Shown piece by piece: positions 5,491-13,037 of a stretch of 20,829 nt of DNA (positions are counted from its first letter, which is position 1; each line of letters begins with the position of its first letter). Both the position numbers and the translations under genes were made by a program. The DNA lies in the NCBI GenBank assembly GCA_027027675.1, contig JALVKT010000178.1:1-20829 (forward strand). The letters are read 5' to 3'. The stretch comes from Thermofilaceae archaeon (GTDB lineage: Archaea; Thermoproteota; Thermoprotei; Thermofilales; Thermofilaceae). The notes under the pieces were generated by a model, which was not told where the DNA came from, ran no database searches, and was given only the letters and a program-made list of their open reading frames with translations.

Positions 5491-7357
5491 TTGCCTCATC
5501 CCTAGCCCTCTCCTCCACGTACACGTTCCCGTAGCCTACGTAGACGAGCTTGTCGGGGGCCAGGGCGTCTATGACCTCGCGGCGGTGCGTGCTAACCACG
5601 AGGGTTATCCCGTGCCTCCGGGCTATCTTGGAGAGGTTCCTGGCGACCCGCCGCGCGGTGAGCGCGTCGAGGTGGGCGGCGAACTCGTCTATCAGCATGA
5701 GGGAGGGCTTCTCGGCGAGCAGGCTTGCAAGCTTCGCCCTCTCCTTCTGGCCGGTGGAGAGCTCGCTGAAGCGGGCCCTGTAGAACACAGCGTCGCTGAG
5801 GCCGCTCATGTTGAGGACTTCGATGGCCGCCCTGACGTCGCCCAGCTTGTTGTACATGTGCTCAAGTATGGGCTCCTGCCCGAAGACGGGCTCCATCTCG
5901 CCTGGGAAGAGCACGCTCACCGCTACGCCCTCGGGAACCTCGACGGTTCCCCTGTCAGGAGCGTACTGGCTGCCCCCTAGGCGCAGAGCCTTGCCGGCTA
6001 TCAGGCGGAGAAGGGTCGTCTTCCCGGCCCCGGAGAGGCCCGCTAGGACTACGACCTCGCCGGGCTTCACCTCGAGGTTCACGTCCCTGAGGACCTGCCG
6101 CTGGACGACCCTCCTGGTGACGCCGAATGCTAGGAGCGCCTCCGCCAGCTCCTTGCGCAGCTGCGCGATGTCGAGCACGTTTTCGAAGGACTTCCAGACC
6201 CCTGAGAGGCGCACCGGCGAGGGGAGCTTTGTGATGCCGCCGTAGGAGGGGACGTAGAGGCGGCCCCCGTGCCTTCTCGCGTAGGGGTCCTCCTCGAGGA
6301 AGCGGCGTATGCGCTCCTCGGCCTCGGGCGTGAGGGGGTAGTAGAGGACGGGCCTTCCGCTTGCCGTGTCCCAGAGGTACTTGAAGCCCACCTTCTCGAA
6401 GAATGGGTGGTAGCGGGCCATCATCGCTATCGTCTCGACAACGTGTTTCCTCTTCTTCATCTCCGGTATGCGGCGCTCCCTTATCCAGTCTAGGGCGGCC
6501 TTTACGGCGAAGCTTCCCAGGCCGTCGCCCCTATAGTCGGGGTGTATCACGACCCTCGAGATCCTCGCGGCCGCGGTGTTGCAGCGCTTCAGGGCCTCCT
6601 CCTTTATCTTCTCCGCAAGCAAGTGCCTGGCCTTTAGCCTCCCGTAGAGCTTCTTGTTGCGGAGGAACTCCCGCTTAAGCCTTTCCTCGAGGAGCTCGGG
6701 CCAGAAGGTCGGGTATATCCAGTCCCTCGGGAAGACCTTGAGCCTAACGTTCTTCTCTATGACGACGCGGCCGTCCTCCACTATGCGGCGGTGCATCAAC
6801 GGTATGGGAGGGTCGACCCTGACGTAGCCGACGACCCGGGGCTCGTATGGCATGCGCTCGGCCAGCTCGAGCACGAGGAACCTGGACGCTGGGAGGGAGC
6901 CCTTGATCGCCACGGGGACGCAGCCATCCCCCGGCGGGGCGTTCGCGGGGACGAGGCTCCCGTCGGGGCACCTCCAGAGGGCTACTATCTCCTTCTTCGA
7001 GGCGTAGTGGTACTGTTCGAGCTGGACGATTTCGACGTAGTCGTCGAGGGTCTCCGCCTCCCTGGCCACGAGCCTGTACGTGTAGAGGGGCTCGCCTGTG
7101 AGGGGGTTGGGCCTCGGGTACTCGTACTCTTTCCGGTAGAGGGGGTAGACCTTGACCCAGTCGTCGCCCCAGCGGCGCCACACCTGTCCGTCCTCCACCC
7201 TGAGGGTCTCTCGGGGGTAGATCCACTGCGCGGCAACTGTGATGAGTTCGAGCCTCCTCTTCTCCCCGTGCACGGAGAGGATGAGCGTGGAGTTTTCCCA
7301 GCGGGGAGCGTAGGGTGGTATGCGCCGCTCGACGACTATTCCCTGGTAGCCGGGCAT
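5486..7357 (-). CDS. GNAT acetyltransferase-like / ABC-type ATPase fusion (COG2401 type)
   Basis: A protein of 623 residues in three parts. Residues 1-260 are an N-terminal region of unknown fold with isolated cysteines (130, 146, 259). Residues 262-330 carry GNAT signatures: the acetyl-CoA loop YRGDGLG at 275-281 and HPFFEKVGF at 317-325. Residues 380-610 are a soluble ABC ATPase: Walker A GLSGAGKTT at 440-448, signature LSTGQ at 533-537, Walker B with Asp557-Glu558, and H-loop His591. No membrane segment is present and no permease gene is nearby, so transport is unlikely; this matches the archaeal COG2401 class of ATPases fused to a predicted acetyltransferase, whose function is unknown. 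The ATG start has a GAGGAG site (7363-7368) five nucleotides upstream. Confidence 0.9.
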   Translation of the reverse strand: MPGYQGIVVERRIPPYAPRWENSTLILSVHGEKRRLELITVAAQWIYPRETLRVEDGQVWRRWGDDWVKVYPLYRKEYEYPRPNPLTGEPLYTYRLVAREAETLDDYVEIVQLEQYHYASKKEIVALWRCPDGSLVPANAPPGDGCVPVAIKGSLPASRFLVLELAERMPYEPRVVGYVRVDPPIPLMHRRIVEDGRVVIEKNVRLKVFPRDWIYPTFWPELLEERLKREFLRNKKLYGRLKARHLLAEKIKEEALKRCNTAAARISRVVIHPDYRGDGLGSFAVKAALDWIRERRIPEMKKRKHVVETIAMMARYHPFFEKVGFKYLWDTASGRPVLYYPLTPEAEERIRRFLEEDPYARRHGGRLYVPSYGGITKLPSPVRLSGVWKSFENVLDIAQLRKELAEALLAFGVTRRVVQRQVLRDVNLEVKPGEVVVLAGLSGAGKTTLLRLIAGKALRLGGSQYAPDRGTVEVPEGVAVSVLFPGEMEPVFGQEPILEHMYNKLGDVRAAIEVLNMSGLSDAVFYRARFSELSTGQKERAKLASLLAEKPSLMLIDEFAAHLDALTARRVARNLSKIARRHGITLVVSTHRREVIDALAPDKLVYVGYGNVYVEERARDEAI

Positions 7358-7370
7358 CTCGTCTCCTCAG

Positions 7371-7397
7371 TTATTATACCAAATTATCATATATCAA
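7371..7397. promoter_or_regulatory. AT-rich divergent promoter between the GNAT-ABC and ASCH genes
   Basis: This is the only AT-rich block in the 61-bp divergent gap. On the plus strand, ATCATATATC (7387-7396) is about 27 nt before the ATG at 7419, fitting a leaderless transcript. On the minus strand the same block lies about 25 nt before position 7366, giving a short leader next to the GAGGAG site. One shared TATA region may serve both genes. Confidence 0.45.
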
Positions 7398-7418
7398 GAG
7401 TGCATAGGATGTGGAGGA

Positions 7419-7853
7419 ATGGAGACGCTGAGAGGGCTTATACTGAGGGAGAAGTACATCAGGCTGATACTCTCGGGCTCGAAGACGTGGGAGATTAGGA
7501 GGACAAATACCAGGATTAGGGGCACCGTAGCACTGCTGTACAGGGGCATGCTCTACGGGTTCGTCGACATAGTAGACTCTTTCCCTCTCAGCGTCGACGA
7601 GTTGAAGACGAGGGTCGACAAGCACGGGGTGGAACCGGGCTTCGTGGAGCGCTACGCCGCCGGGAGGCGTGTGCTGTACGTGTGGGTCGTCGCGGAGCCC
7701 CTCCCGCTCCCGAGGCCCGTGCCGGTGAGGTATGCGCGGGGGGCCCAGGTGTGGGCGCAGGTTTCATTAGTCGATGTTGTGTCTACGCTTAGAGGCGCCG
7801 GCATGGCCGACGTTGCAGAGAAGGTGTTGAGGCGAGTGAGGAGGCATGTCTGA
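7419..7853 (+). CDS. ASCH-domain protein
   Basis: A protein of 144 residues. The N-terminus has the ASCH signature GxKxxExR as GSKTWEIR at 20-27, after a conserved-looking GLILREKYIRLI stretch; beta strands follow (about 36-54 and 86-92) and a VRYARGAQVWA segment at 103-113. ASCH domains are PUA-like beta barrels predicted to bind RNA, and some act as nucleotide or RNA-modification enzymes; which applies here is unknown. No in-frame start exists upstream, and a GGAGG stretch sits too close to the ATG to act as a normal ribosome site, so a leaderless mRNA is likely. It overlaps tatC by 8 nt, so the two are probably co-transcribed and translationally coupled. Confidence 0.82.
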   Translation: METLRGLILREKYIRLILSGSKTWEIRRTNTRIRGTVALLYRGMLYGFVDIVDSFPLSVDELKTRVDKHGVEPGFVERYAAGRRVLYVWVVAEPLPLPRPVPVRYARGAQVWAQVSLVDVVSTLRGAGMADVAEKVLRRVRRHV

Positions 7854-8667
7854 GGAGGGGGAGGAGAAGCCGCTGACCGAGCACCTGGTCGAGCTCCTGG
7901 AGACTCTCAGGAAGATAATAATCTACAACATAGTGTTTATCCTGCTCCTGTTCATGGTGCCCTCTAGCCCCAACTTTCTGCAGGGCTACACGCCCCTCAT
8001 ATTCTCGCTCATGCAGAGGGTTCAGAGGGACATGCTGGACTTCAACACAAACCCTGTTGCGAGGCCCATAGCCAGGGTTCTGGGCGTGAAGGGCGGGGAC
8101 GTCATTCTGATAGCCAACGGCTGGTTCGACTCTCTCATCGGGGCCCTCTACCTGGCAGCCCTGATAGCCGTGGTCGTGATGGGGCCCGTAACCGTTTACC
8201 TCGTGTACAAGTACGTGGAGCCGGGCCTCTACGAGCACGAGAAGCGGGCCGCGAAGAAGTACCTGGTGGCGATCTTCGCCCTCTTCCTCTCAGGGGTTGT
8301 CTACGCGTACTACGTTATCATGCCGATAATGTTCGCCGTGGCCGTGTGGCTCACCGTGATAGGCGGCGCGAAGCCGATATTCTCGATCGAGGACTTCTAC
8401 AACACGATCCTCGTTGGCTGCCTCAGCACGGGGGTGATATTCATGCTTCCCCTCTTCCTGCTCTTCCTCGCCCGCCTCGGCTTCATAACCTCTGACGCGT
8501 TGAAGAAGAACTGGAGGCTCGTAACCTTCGCGACGTTCGCGGTCACCGCGGCGATAACCCCGGACCCGACGCCGATAAGCATGCTCGCCCTCTCCCTCCC
8601 CTTCGTCGGCCTCTACAGCCTGAGCGTCTGGCTCATAGAGAAGGCTGAGAAGAAGAGGGAGGACTAG
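7846..8667 (+). CDS. tatC: Twin-arginine translocase subunit TatC
   Basis: A protein of 273 residues with six predicted membrane segments. TatC hallmarks are visible: the N-terminal HLVELLETLRK segment (13-23), EPGLYEHEKR in the first cytoplasmic loop (125-134), Pro159, Pro202 and ITPDPTP at 237-243. TatC forms the signal-peptide receptor of the Tat pathway, which exports folded, often cofactor-containing proteins; it binds the twin-arginine motif and works with TatA. No TatA or TatB gene is in this window. The loop between helices 1 and 2 (about 40-95) is long. The start overlaps the ASCH gene by 8 nt, and the TAG stop shares its CTAG with the stop of the convergent small gene. Confidence 0.94.
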   Translation: MSEEGEEKPLTEHLVELLETLRKIIIYNIVFILLLFMVPSSPNFLQGYTPLIFSLMQRVQRDMLDFNTNPVARPIARVLGVKGGDVILIANGWFDSLIGALYLAALIAVVVMGPVTVYLVYKYVEPGLYEHEKRAAKKYLVAIFALFLSGVVYAYYVIMPIMFAVAVWLTVIGGAKPIFSIEDFYNTILVGCLSTGVIFMLPLFLLFLARLGFITSDALKKNWRLVTFATFAVTAAITPDPTPISMLALSLPFVGLYSLSVWLIEKAEKKRED

Positions 8668-8945
8668 CCGTATAGAAGGAGGTACTCCTCGACGGCCCGG
8701 GCCGCGCAGCCGGCCCTCTCCAGGGCCTCCTCGAGGCTGTCAGCCTCCACCTCAACCCTGTAGATGACGCCCCCGGCCTCCACCTGGCCCGTGGCGTGGC
8801 TGATCCTCGCCCCTATCGTCTCCTCGACTAGCCTTTGGGAGGCCTCGGTGAGGGGCTGGAAGGCTTCTAGGCGCACCGGCTCCTCGGCGCGCTTCTCGAC
8901 CGTGACGAGCCACTTGCCACGTTTCTCCCCGTGATGCGTTGGCAT
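8664..8945 (-). CDS. Small conserved-looking protein of unknown function
   Basis: I do not recognise this protein. It has 93 residues: a basic N-terminus (MPTHHGEKRGK), a beta strand WLVTVEK, a charged helical stretch (about 25-45), a beta segment GGVIYRVEVEAD (58-69), and a C-terminal helix (70-91) with one Cys. The beta-alpha-beta pattern suggests a small alpha/beta fold; no catalytic motif is visible. The ATG at 8945 is preferred because a TATA-like box (8962-8973) sits about 24 nt upstream, giving a leaderless transcript; the frame is open to 9017, but that extension would be read from sequence upstream of the transcript start. Its stop shares a CTAG with the tatC stop (3-nt convergent overlap). 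Confidence 0.72.
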   Translation of the reverse strand: MPTHHGEKRGKWLVTVEKRAEEPVRLEAFQPLTEASQRLVEETIGARISHATGQVEAGGVIYRVEVEADSLEEALERAGCAARAVEEYLLLYG

Positions 8946-8961
8946 GGCCGTGCCTCGGCGG

Positions 8962-8973
8962 TAAAGATAAAAG
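8962..8973 (-). promoter_or_regulatory. TATA-like box for the small protein at 8664-8945
   Basis: CTTTTATCTTTA on the minus strand, centred about 24 nt before the ATG at 8945. The spacing implies a leaderless mRNA and decides the start codon. Confidence 0.55.
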
Positions 8974-9033
8974 GAGCTTAGATTAAGTTTTCCTCGGCGA
9001 GGCTGATGCGCCGCCAAATTCTCTAGGCGGGGC

Positions 9034-9049
9034 CCGTGGAGCTCCGCGG
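9034..9049. repeat. 16-nt near-perfect palindrome upstream of ileS
   Basis: CCGTGGAGCTCCGCGG is self-complementary apart from one T/G position. Just before it, CCGCC (9011-9015) and GGCGG (9026-9030) form a second inverted repeat around a 10-nt AT-rich loop. Both lie in the 155-bp gap before ileS, the longest in the window. They may be an operator or RNA hairpins in a leader; GC-rich sequence produces such palindromes by chance fairly often. Confidence 0.4.
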
Positions 9050-9056
9050 AGGGTAG

Positions 9057-9068
9057 GGAAAGTTTTTC
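9057..9068 (+). promoter_or_regulatory. Possible TATA-like box for ileS
   Basis: The GGAAAGTTTTTC stretch is the nearest AT-rich block at a suitable distance: a start 25 nt downstream falls near 9088, just before the GGGAG ribosome site (9090-9094), which is six nucleotides from the ATG at 9101. A weaker candidate at 8981-8990 would give a leader of about 90 nt that includes the palindrome. Confidence 0.3.
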
Positions 9069-9100
9069 ACGGCGGCAGCGGTTTTAGCCGGGAGAAGCCT

Positions 9101-12100
9101 ATGGCGCCTGTTAGGAGTATAAGCCAGGAGTATAGGCCGAAGGACTACGAGCCCAGGGTTCTGGAGTTCTGGGAGAGGGAGCGAATATATGAGAGGATAA
9201 GGGAGGCCTCCAGGGGCCGCCCCAAGTTCTACTTCCTGGACGGGCCGCCCTACCCCTCCAGCGACACGCCGCACATAGGTACGCTGTGGAACAAGGTGCT
9301 CAAGGACGCGGTGATAAGGTATAGGAGGGCTAGGGGCTTCGACGTGTGGGACAAGCCTGGCTATGACTGCCACGGCTTGCCGATAGAGGTTAAGGTTGAG
9401 AAGCTCCTTGGCTTTAAGAGTAAGAAGGACATTGAGGAGTACGGCATAGACAGGTTCGTAGGGAAGTGCAAGGAGTTCGCCTTGAGGAACGTTGAGGGGA
9501 TGACGAGGCACTTCAGGGAGTTCGGCGTGTCGATGGACTGGGAGCACCCCTACTTAACGCTCAGGAACGAGTACATGGAGAGCGCCTGGTGGCTGGTGAA
9601 GAAGGCGGAGGAGAAGGGGCTGCTGGAGAGGGGGGTTAAGGTTGTCCACTGGTGCCCCCGCTGCGAGACCACGCTGGCCGACTACGAGGTGACGGAGTAT
9701 AGGGTGCTCGAGGACCCCTCGATATACGTCAAGTTCCCCGTGAAGGGGAGGCCGGGCCACTACCTGCTCATATGGACCACGACTCCGTGGACGCTGCCCG
9801 CTAACGTTGCCGTGATGGCTAACCCCGGGTTCGAGTATGTCTGGGTGGATGTGGGCGGCGAGAAGCTGCTCCTCGCCCGGGAGAGGCTGGAGGCGGTAAT
9901 GGAGGAGGCCGGTGTGGAGGAGTACAGGGTTGTTGGCAGCGTGAGGGGGGAGGAGCTTGAGGGGCTGGAGTATGTGCCGCCGCTGCTTGAGGAGGTGGAG
10001 GCTCAGCGCCGCCTCTCTGGGGCGCATAGGGTCGTGCTGAGCGAGGAGTACGTTACGGCCGAGGAGGGCACTGGCCTGGTGCACTCTGCTCCTGGCCACG
10101 GCGAGGAGGACTTCGAGGTTGGGATGCGGTACGGCTTGCCCGTCCTCAGCCCGGTGGATGATAGGGGGAGGTTCACGGAGGAGGCTGGGAAGTACGCCGG
10201 GATGTACGTGAGGGACGCCAACAAGGTCATAGTGGAGGATCTGAGGAGGAAGGGGCTTCTCTTCCACGCCGGCACTATAAGGCACCGCTACCCGGTGTGC
10301 TGGCGCTGCAAGACGCCCCTGATACTCAGGGCCACGCCCCAGTGGTACATAAGGGTGACACACATGAAGGACAAGTTCCTCGAGGAGGCCGAGAAGGTCA
10401 GGTGGGTCCCCGAGTGGGCCGGCTACTCCAGGTTTAAGAACTGGCTGGAGGGGCTTAGGGACTGGATAATATCGAGGCAGAGGTACTGGGGCATACCCGT
10501 CCCGATATGGGTGTGCGAGAAGTGCGGGCACCGCGTGGTCGTGGGGAGCCTTAAAGAGCTTGAGGAGCTGGCAGGCGGGAAGCTGGACCTCCCGGACCTG
10601 CATAGGCCGTGGATAGACAGGGTGGAGCTTAAGTGCCCCAAGTGCGGCGGCAGGATGAGGCGGGTCAAGGACGTCACGGACGTGTGGCTCGACTCGGGCG
10701 TAGCGTTTTACGCGTCGCTGGGCTACCCCGGTAGGAGGAAGCCGTTTGAGGAGTTGTGGCCGGTGGACTTTATAACTGAGGGGCACGACCAGATAGCCGG
10801 CTGGTTCTTCTCGCAGCTGCGGTGCGGCCTCATAACTTTTGGCCGGAGGCCCTACGAGACTGTGCTCATGCACGGGTTCGCCCTGGACGAGAAGGGTAGG
10901 GAGATGCACAAGTCTCTGGGCAACTACGTGGCGCCGCAGGAGGTTTTGGAGTTCGAGAGGGGGTCTAGGGACGCGCTCCGCTGGTTCGTGCTCCGCAACA
11001 CGATATGGGAGGACCTGAAGTTCTCGTGGAAGGGGATCGCGGAGGCCTACGGCGACCTACACCTCGTGTGGAACGTGTACTACTTCGCAACGCTGTACAT
11101 GGGGCTTGACCGTTTCGACCCCTCGAGGTGGAGCCTGGAGGCGGTGTGGGGCAGCCTGAGGGAGGAGGACAGGTGGATGCTCTCCCGCGTCGAGAGGCTC
11201 ACCCGGGAGGTCACCGGGTACATGGAGAGCTACGAGCTCCACAAGGCGGCGAGGGCCCTGAGGGACTTCATAGACAGGGACGTGAGCAGGTGGTACGTGA
11301 AGCTTGTGAGGCCGCGCGTATGGGTGGAGCGCGACGACCCGGACAAGCTGGCCGCCTACGCCGTGCTCCACCACGTGCTCACCAGGTTCCTCGTGCTCGC
11401 CGCGCCGTTTATCCCATTCATAACCGAGGAGATCTACAGGCAGGCGTTCGCGGGGCCCGGCGACCCGCCGAGCGTGCACATGCTCCCGTGGCCCGAGGCC
11501 AGGGAGGAGTGGATAGACGAGGAGCTGGAGAGGGACATGGAGGCTGTGCGGGGGCTGGTTGAGAAGGGGCTCTCCGCTAGGATGAAGGCTGGCGTGAAGG
11601 TGAGGCAGCCCTTGCCCGCGCTCTACGTGGTAGGCGGCGACGAGGGGCTTAGGAGGGCTCTGGAGAGGCTTAGGCACATCGTTGAGGCTCAGGTCAACGT
11701 GAAGAGGGTGGAGGCTGTGCCCCTTGAGAGGGCACGCGAGTTCGTGGAGGTTAGGGTTAAGCCTGTATACAGGGTTCTGGGGCCGGCGTTTAAGGGCTTA
11801 GCAGGCAAGGTCGCCGCTGCCCTTGGCGGCGTGGACGGCTGGGAGGCTAGGCGCGCGTTGGAGGAGAAGGGCTTCTTCGAGGTGGAGGTTGACGGTCAGC
11901 CGGTGAAGCTGGAGAGGGGCATGGTGGAGTTCGAGGAGGCGTTCAGGGAGGGCTTTGCCGGCGTCCCGCTTGACGGCGGGTACGTCGTGCTCGACACGAG
12001 GGCTGGCGTGGAGGAGCTTGCTGAGGGTCTTGCCAGGGACGTGTTGAGGAGGATACAGTTCATGAGGAAGAAGATGGGGCTTGACGTGGAGGAGTACGTT

Positions 12101-12292
12101 GAGGTCGAGGTGTACATGCCCGAGGAGCAGGCCAGGCTTCTCAGGGGGAAGCTGGGCTACATTGCCGGTGAGGCTAGGGCCCGTAGGGTGGAGCTTGTGG
12201 AGAGCCCTGGAGACGTCGGCGGGGATCTCGTTGAGGACTGGGACTTGGACGGCGTGCAGGTGAGGATCGGGGTTAGGAGGCTCCGCTCATAG
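9101..12292 (+). CDS. ileS: Isoleucyl-tRNA synthetase
   Basis: A protein of 1063 residues, the size of archaeal/eukaryal IleRS. Class I signatures: HIGT at 58-61 after a GPPYPSS segment, and the KMSKS loop present as MHKSLGN at 602-608. GYDCHGLPIE follows the HIGH motif. The CP1 editing domain is marked by the Thr-rich TTTPWTLPAN segment. Four CxxC pairs (WCPRC, CWRC, CEKC, CPKC) suggest bound zinc. The C-terminal half holds the helical anticodon-binding domain and an appended alpha/beta region. It charges tRNA-Ile and edits mischarged valine. HIGT for HIGH and MHKS for KMSKS are changes at catalytic motifs. A GGGAG site precedes the ATG. The 3' end overlaps the convergent DUF72 gene by 6 nt. 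Confidence 0.97.
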   Translation: MAPVRSISQEYRPKDYEPRVLEFWERERIYERIREASRGRPKFYFLDGPPYPSSDTPHIGTLWNKVLKDAVIRYRRARGFDVWDKPGYDCHGLPIEVKVEKLLGFKSKKDIEEYGIDRFVGKCKEFALRNVEGMTRHFREFGVSMDWEHPYLTLRNEYMESAWWLVKKAEEKGLLERGVKVVHWCPRCETTLADYEVTEYRVLEDPSIYVKFPVKGRPGHYLLIWTTTPWTLPANVAVMANPGFEYVWVDVGGEKLLLARERLEAVMEEAGVEEYRVVGSVRGEELEGLEYVPPLLEEVEAQRRLSGAHRVVLSEEYVTAEEGTGLVHSAPGHGEEDFEVGMRYGLPVLSPVDDRGRFTEEAGKYAGMYVRDANKVIVEDLRRKGLLFHAGTIRHRYPVCWRCKTPLILRATPQWYIRVTHMKDKFLEEAEKVRWVPEWAGYSRFKNWLEGLRDWIISRQRYWGIPVPIWVCEKCGHRVVVGSLKELEELAGGKLDLPDLHRPWIDRVELKCPKCGGRMRRVKDVTDVWLDSGVAFYASLGYPGRRKPFEELWPVDFITEGHDQIAGWFFSQLRCGLITFGRRPYETVLMHGFALDEKGREMHKSLGNYVAPQEVLEFERGSRDALRWFVLRNTIWEDLKFSWKGIAEAYGDLHLVWNVYYFATLYMGLDRFDPSRWSLEAVWGSLREEDRWMLSRVERLTREVTGYMESYELHKAARALRDFIDRDVSRWYVKLVRPRVWVERDDPDKLAAYAVLHHVLTRFLVLAAPFIPFITEEIYRQAFAGPGDPPSVHMLPWPEAREEWIDEELERDMEAVRGLVEKGLSARMKAGVKVRQPLPALYVVGGDEGLRRALERLRHIVEAQVNVKRVEAVPLERAREFVEVRVKPVYRVLGPAFKGLAGKVAAALGGVDGWEARRALEEKGFFEVEVDGQPVKLERGMVEFEEAFREGFAGVPLDGGYVVLDTRAGVEELAEGLARDVLRRIQFMRKKMGLDVEEYVEVEVYMPEEQARLLRGKLGYIAGEARARRVELVESPGDVGGDLVEDWDLDGVQVRIGVRRLRS

Positions 12293-12988
12293 GAGCCTCG
12301 ACATTATCTCGGCCATTTTTCTCCCGTCGCCGAGCATGTCGTGGTTGTTGTTGAAGAATATGTAGGCTCTCTCCGGCGACGCGTCCACTATGGCCCTCGC
12401 CACCTCCTCCAGCTCCTCGTCGAGGTAGCCGTAGTTGTACCAGGCCAGCCTGCCGTGCATCCGGACGTAGACCGTGCCCCTCGACACGTAGACGCGGCCC
12501 CCGGGCAGCCCCTCGTGGATCGGCGAGTCGGGCGTTACTATGTAGAGGCCCATTTCCTCCAGCCTCTCGGGGACGTCTCCCTGGAACCACTCGGGGCTTC
12601 TAGGCTCTACCGCGGCTTTCTCGCATAGCTCCGCGTACCTCTTCAGCCTGTCGAGCACCTGTGGTGACGGCTTCATGCGTGGTGGTAGCTGGAAGAGGTA
12701 GAAGTCTATGAGGGGCTCGAGGGGCTTGAACCTCTCCCTGAAGCGCGTCCACACGGGGTGGGACTTCTCGTTGAGGCGCCGCATGTGTGTTATGCTCCTG
12801 TGGACCTTGACCGACCACCTGAGGCTGGAGCCGATCCTGGCCCAGGTCTCCACCTGCTTCTGCCGTGGGAAGCCGTAGAAGCTCATGTTGAGCTCGACGG
12901 CGTTGAAGCCCGTGTTTGAGACGTACCATTCGAGCCCGTCCGGGTTCCAAGTGTACCTCCACCCGGAGGTTCCGATGTAGAGCTTCAT
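12287..12988 (-). CDS. DUF72 (YecE-like) family protein
   Basis: A protein of 233 residues with DUF72 signatures: YIGTSGW at 4-10, FNAVELNMSFYGFP at 28-41, WSVKVHRSITH at 58-68, a VYVRMHGR block, and a C-terminal IFFNNNHD block. DUF72 proteins adopt a TIM-barrel-like fold with a conserved surface cleft; their reaction is not established. The protein has many aromatic residues, and no signal peptide is present. The ATG at 12988 begins the conserved first strand, so the start is well supported. The promoter is probably CGTTTAAGGA on the minus strand (about 13019-13028), giving a short leader. The TGA stop lies within the last codons of ileS. Confidence 0.88.
   Translation of the reverse strand: MKLYIGTSGWRYTWNPDGLEWYVSNTGFNAVELNMSFYGFPRQKQVETWARIGSSLRWSVKVHRSITHMRRLNEKSHPVWTRFRERFKPLEPLIDFYLFQLPPRMKPSPQVLDRLKRYAELCEKAAVEPRSPEWFQGDVPERLEEMGLYIVTPDSPIHEGLPGGRVYVSRGTVYVRMHGRLAWYNYGYLDEELEEVARAIVDASPERAYIFFNNNHDMLGDGRKMAEIMSRLL
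12316..12320 (+). terminator. Possible oligo-T terminator of ileS
   Basis: A run of five T followed by CTCCC lies 24 nt after the ileS stop codon, inside the 3' part of the convergent DUF72 gene. Archaeal RNA polymerase often terminates at short T runs without a hairpin. Weak evidence. Confidence 0.3.
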
Positions 12989-13000
12989 TGCTAGCTAGTC

Positions 13001-13009
13001 TTATTATAG
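13001..13009 (+). promoter_or_regulatory. TATA-like box of the NEW3-CcdA operon
   Basis: TTATTATAG is centred about 25 nt before 13030, giving a leader of about 8 nt in front of the ATG at 13038. A short AGGAG lies in that leader (13031-13035), two nucleotides from the ATG. The box is in the 49-bp gap shared with the divergent DUF72 gene. Confidence 0.5.
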
Positions 13010-13037
13010 TGGGGCTGTCCTTAAACGCTTAGGAGCC

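Noticed and set aside
6791..7498. Open frame of 235 codons on the plus strand opposite the GNAT-ABC gene
   Set aside because: It crosses the divergent promoter and the start of the ASCH gene and contains no motif, so it is a shadow frame.
8946..9100. tRNA or C/D box RNA gene in the gap before ileS
   Set aside because: No tRNA arms, no T-loop consensus and no matching RUGAUGA/CUGA box pair were found on either strand; the palindromes do not form a cloverleaf.
9554..10909. Long open frame (451 codons) on the minus strand within ileS
   Set aside because: It lies wholly antisense to conserved IleRS domains, is rich in His, Pro, Leu and Val as expected for the complement of a GC-rich gene, and shows no domain or promoter. 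GC-rich sequence gives few stop codons on the opposite strand.
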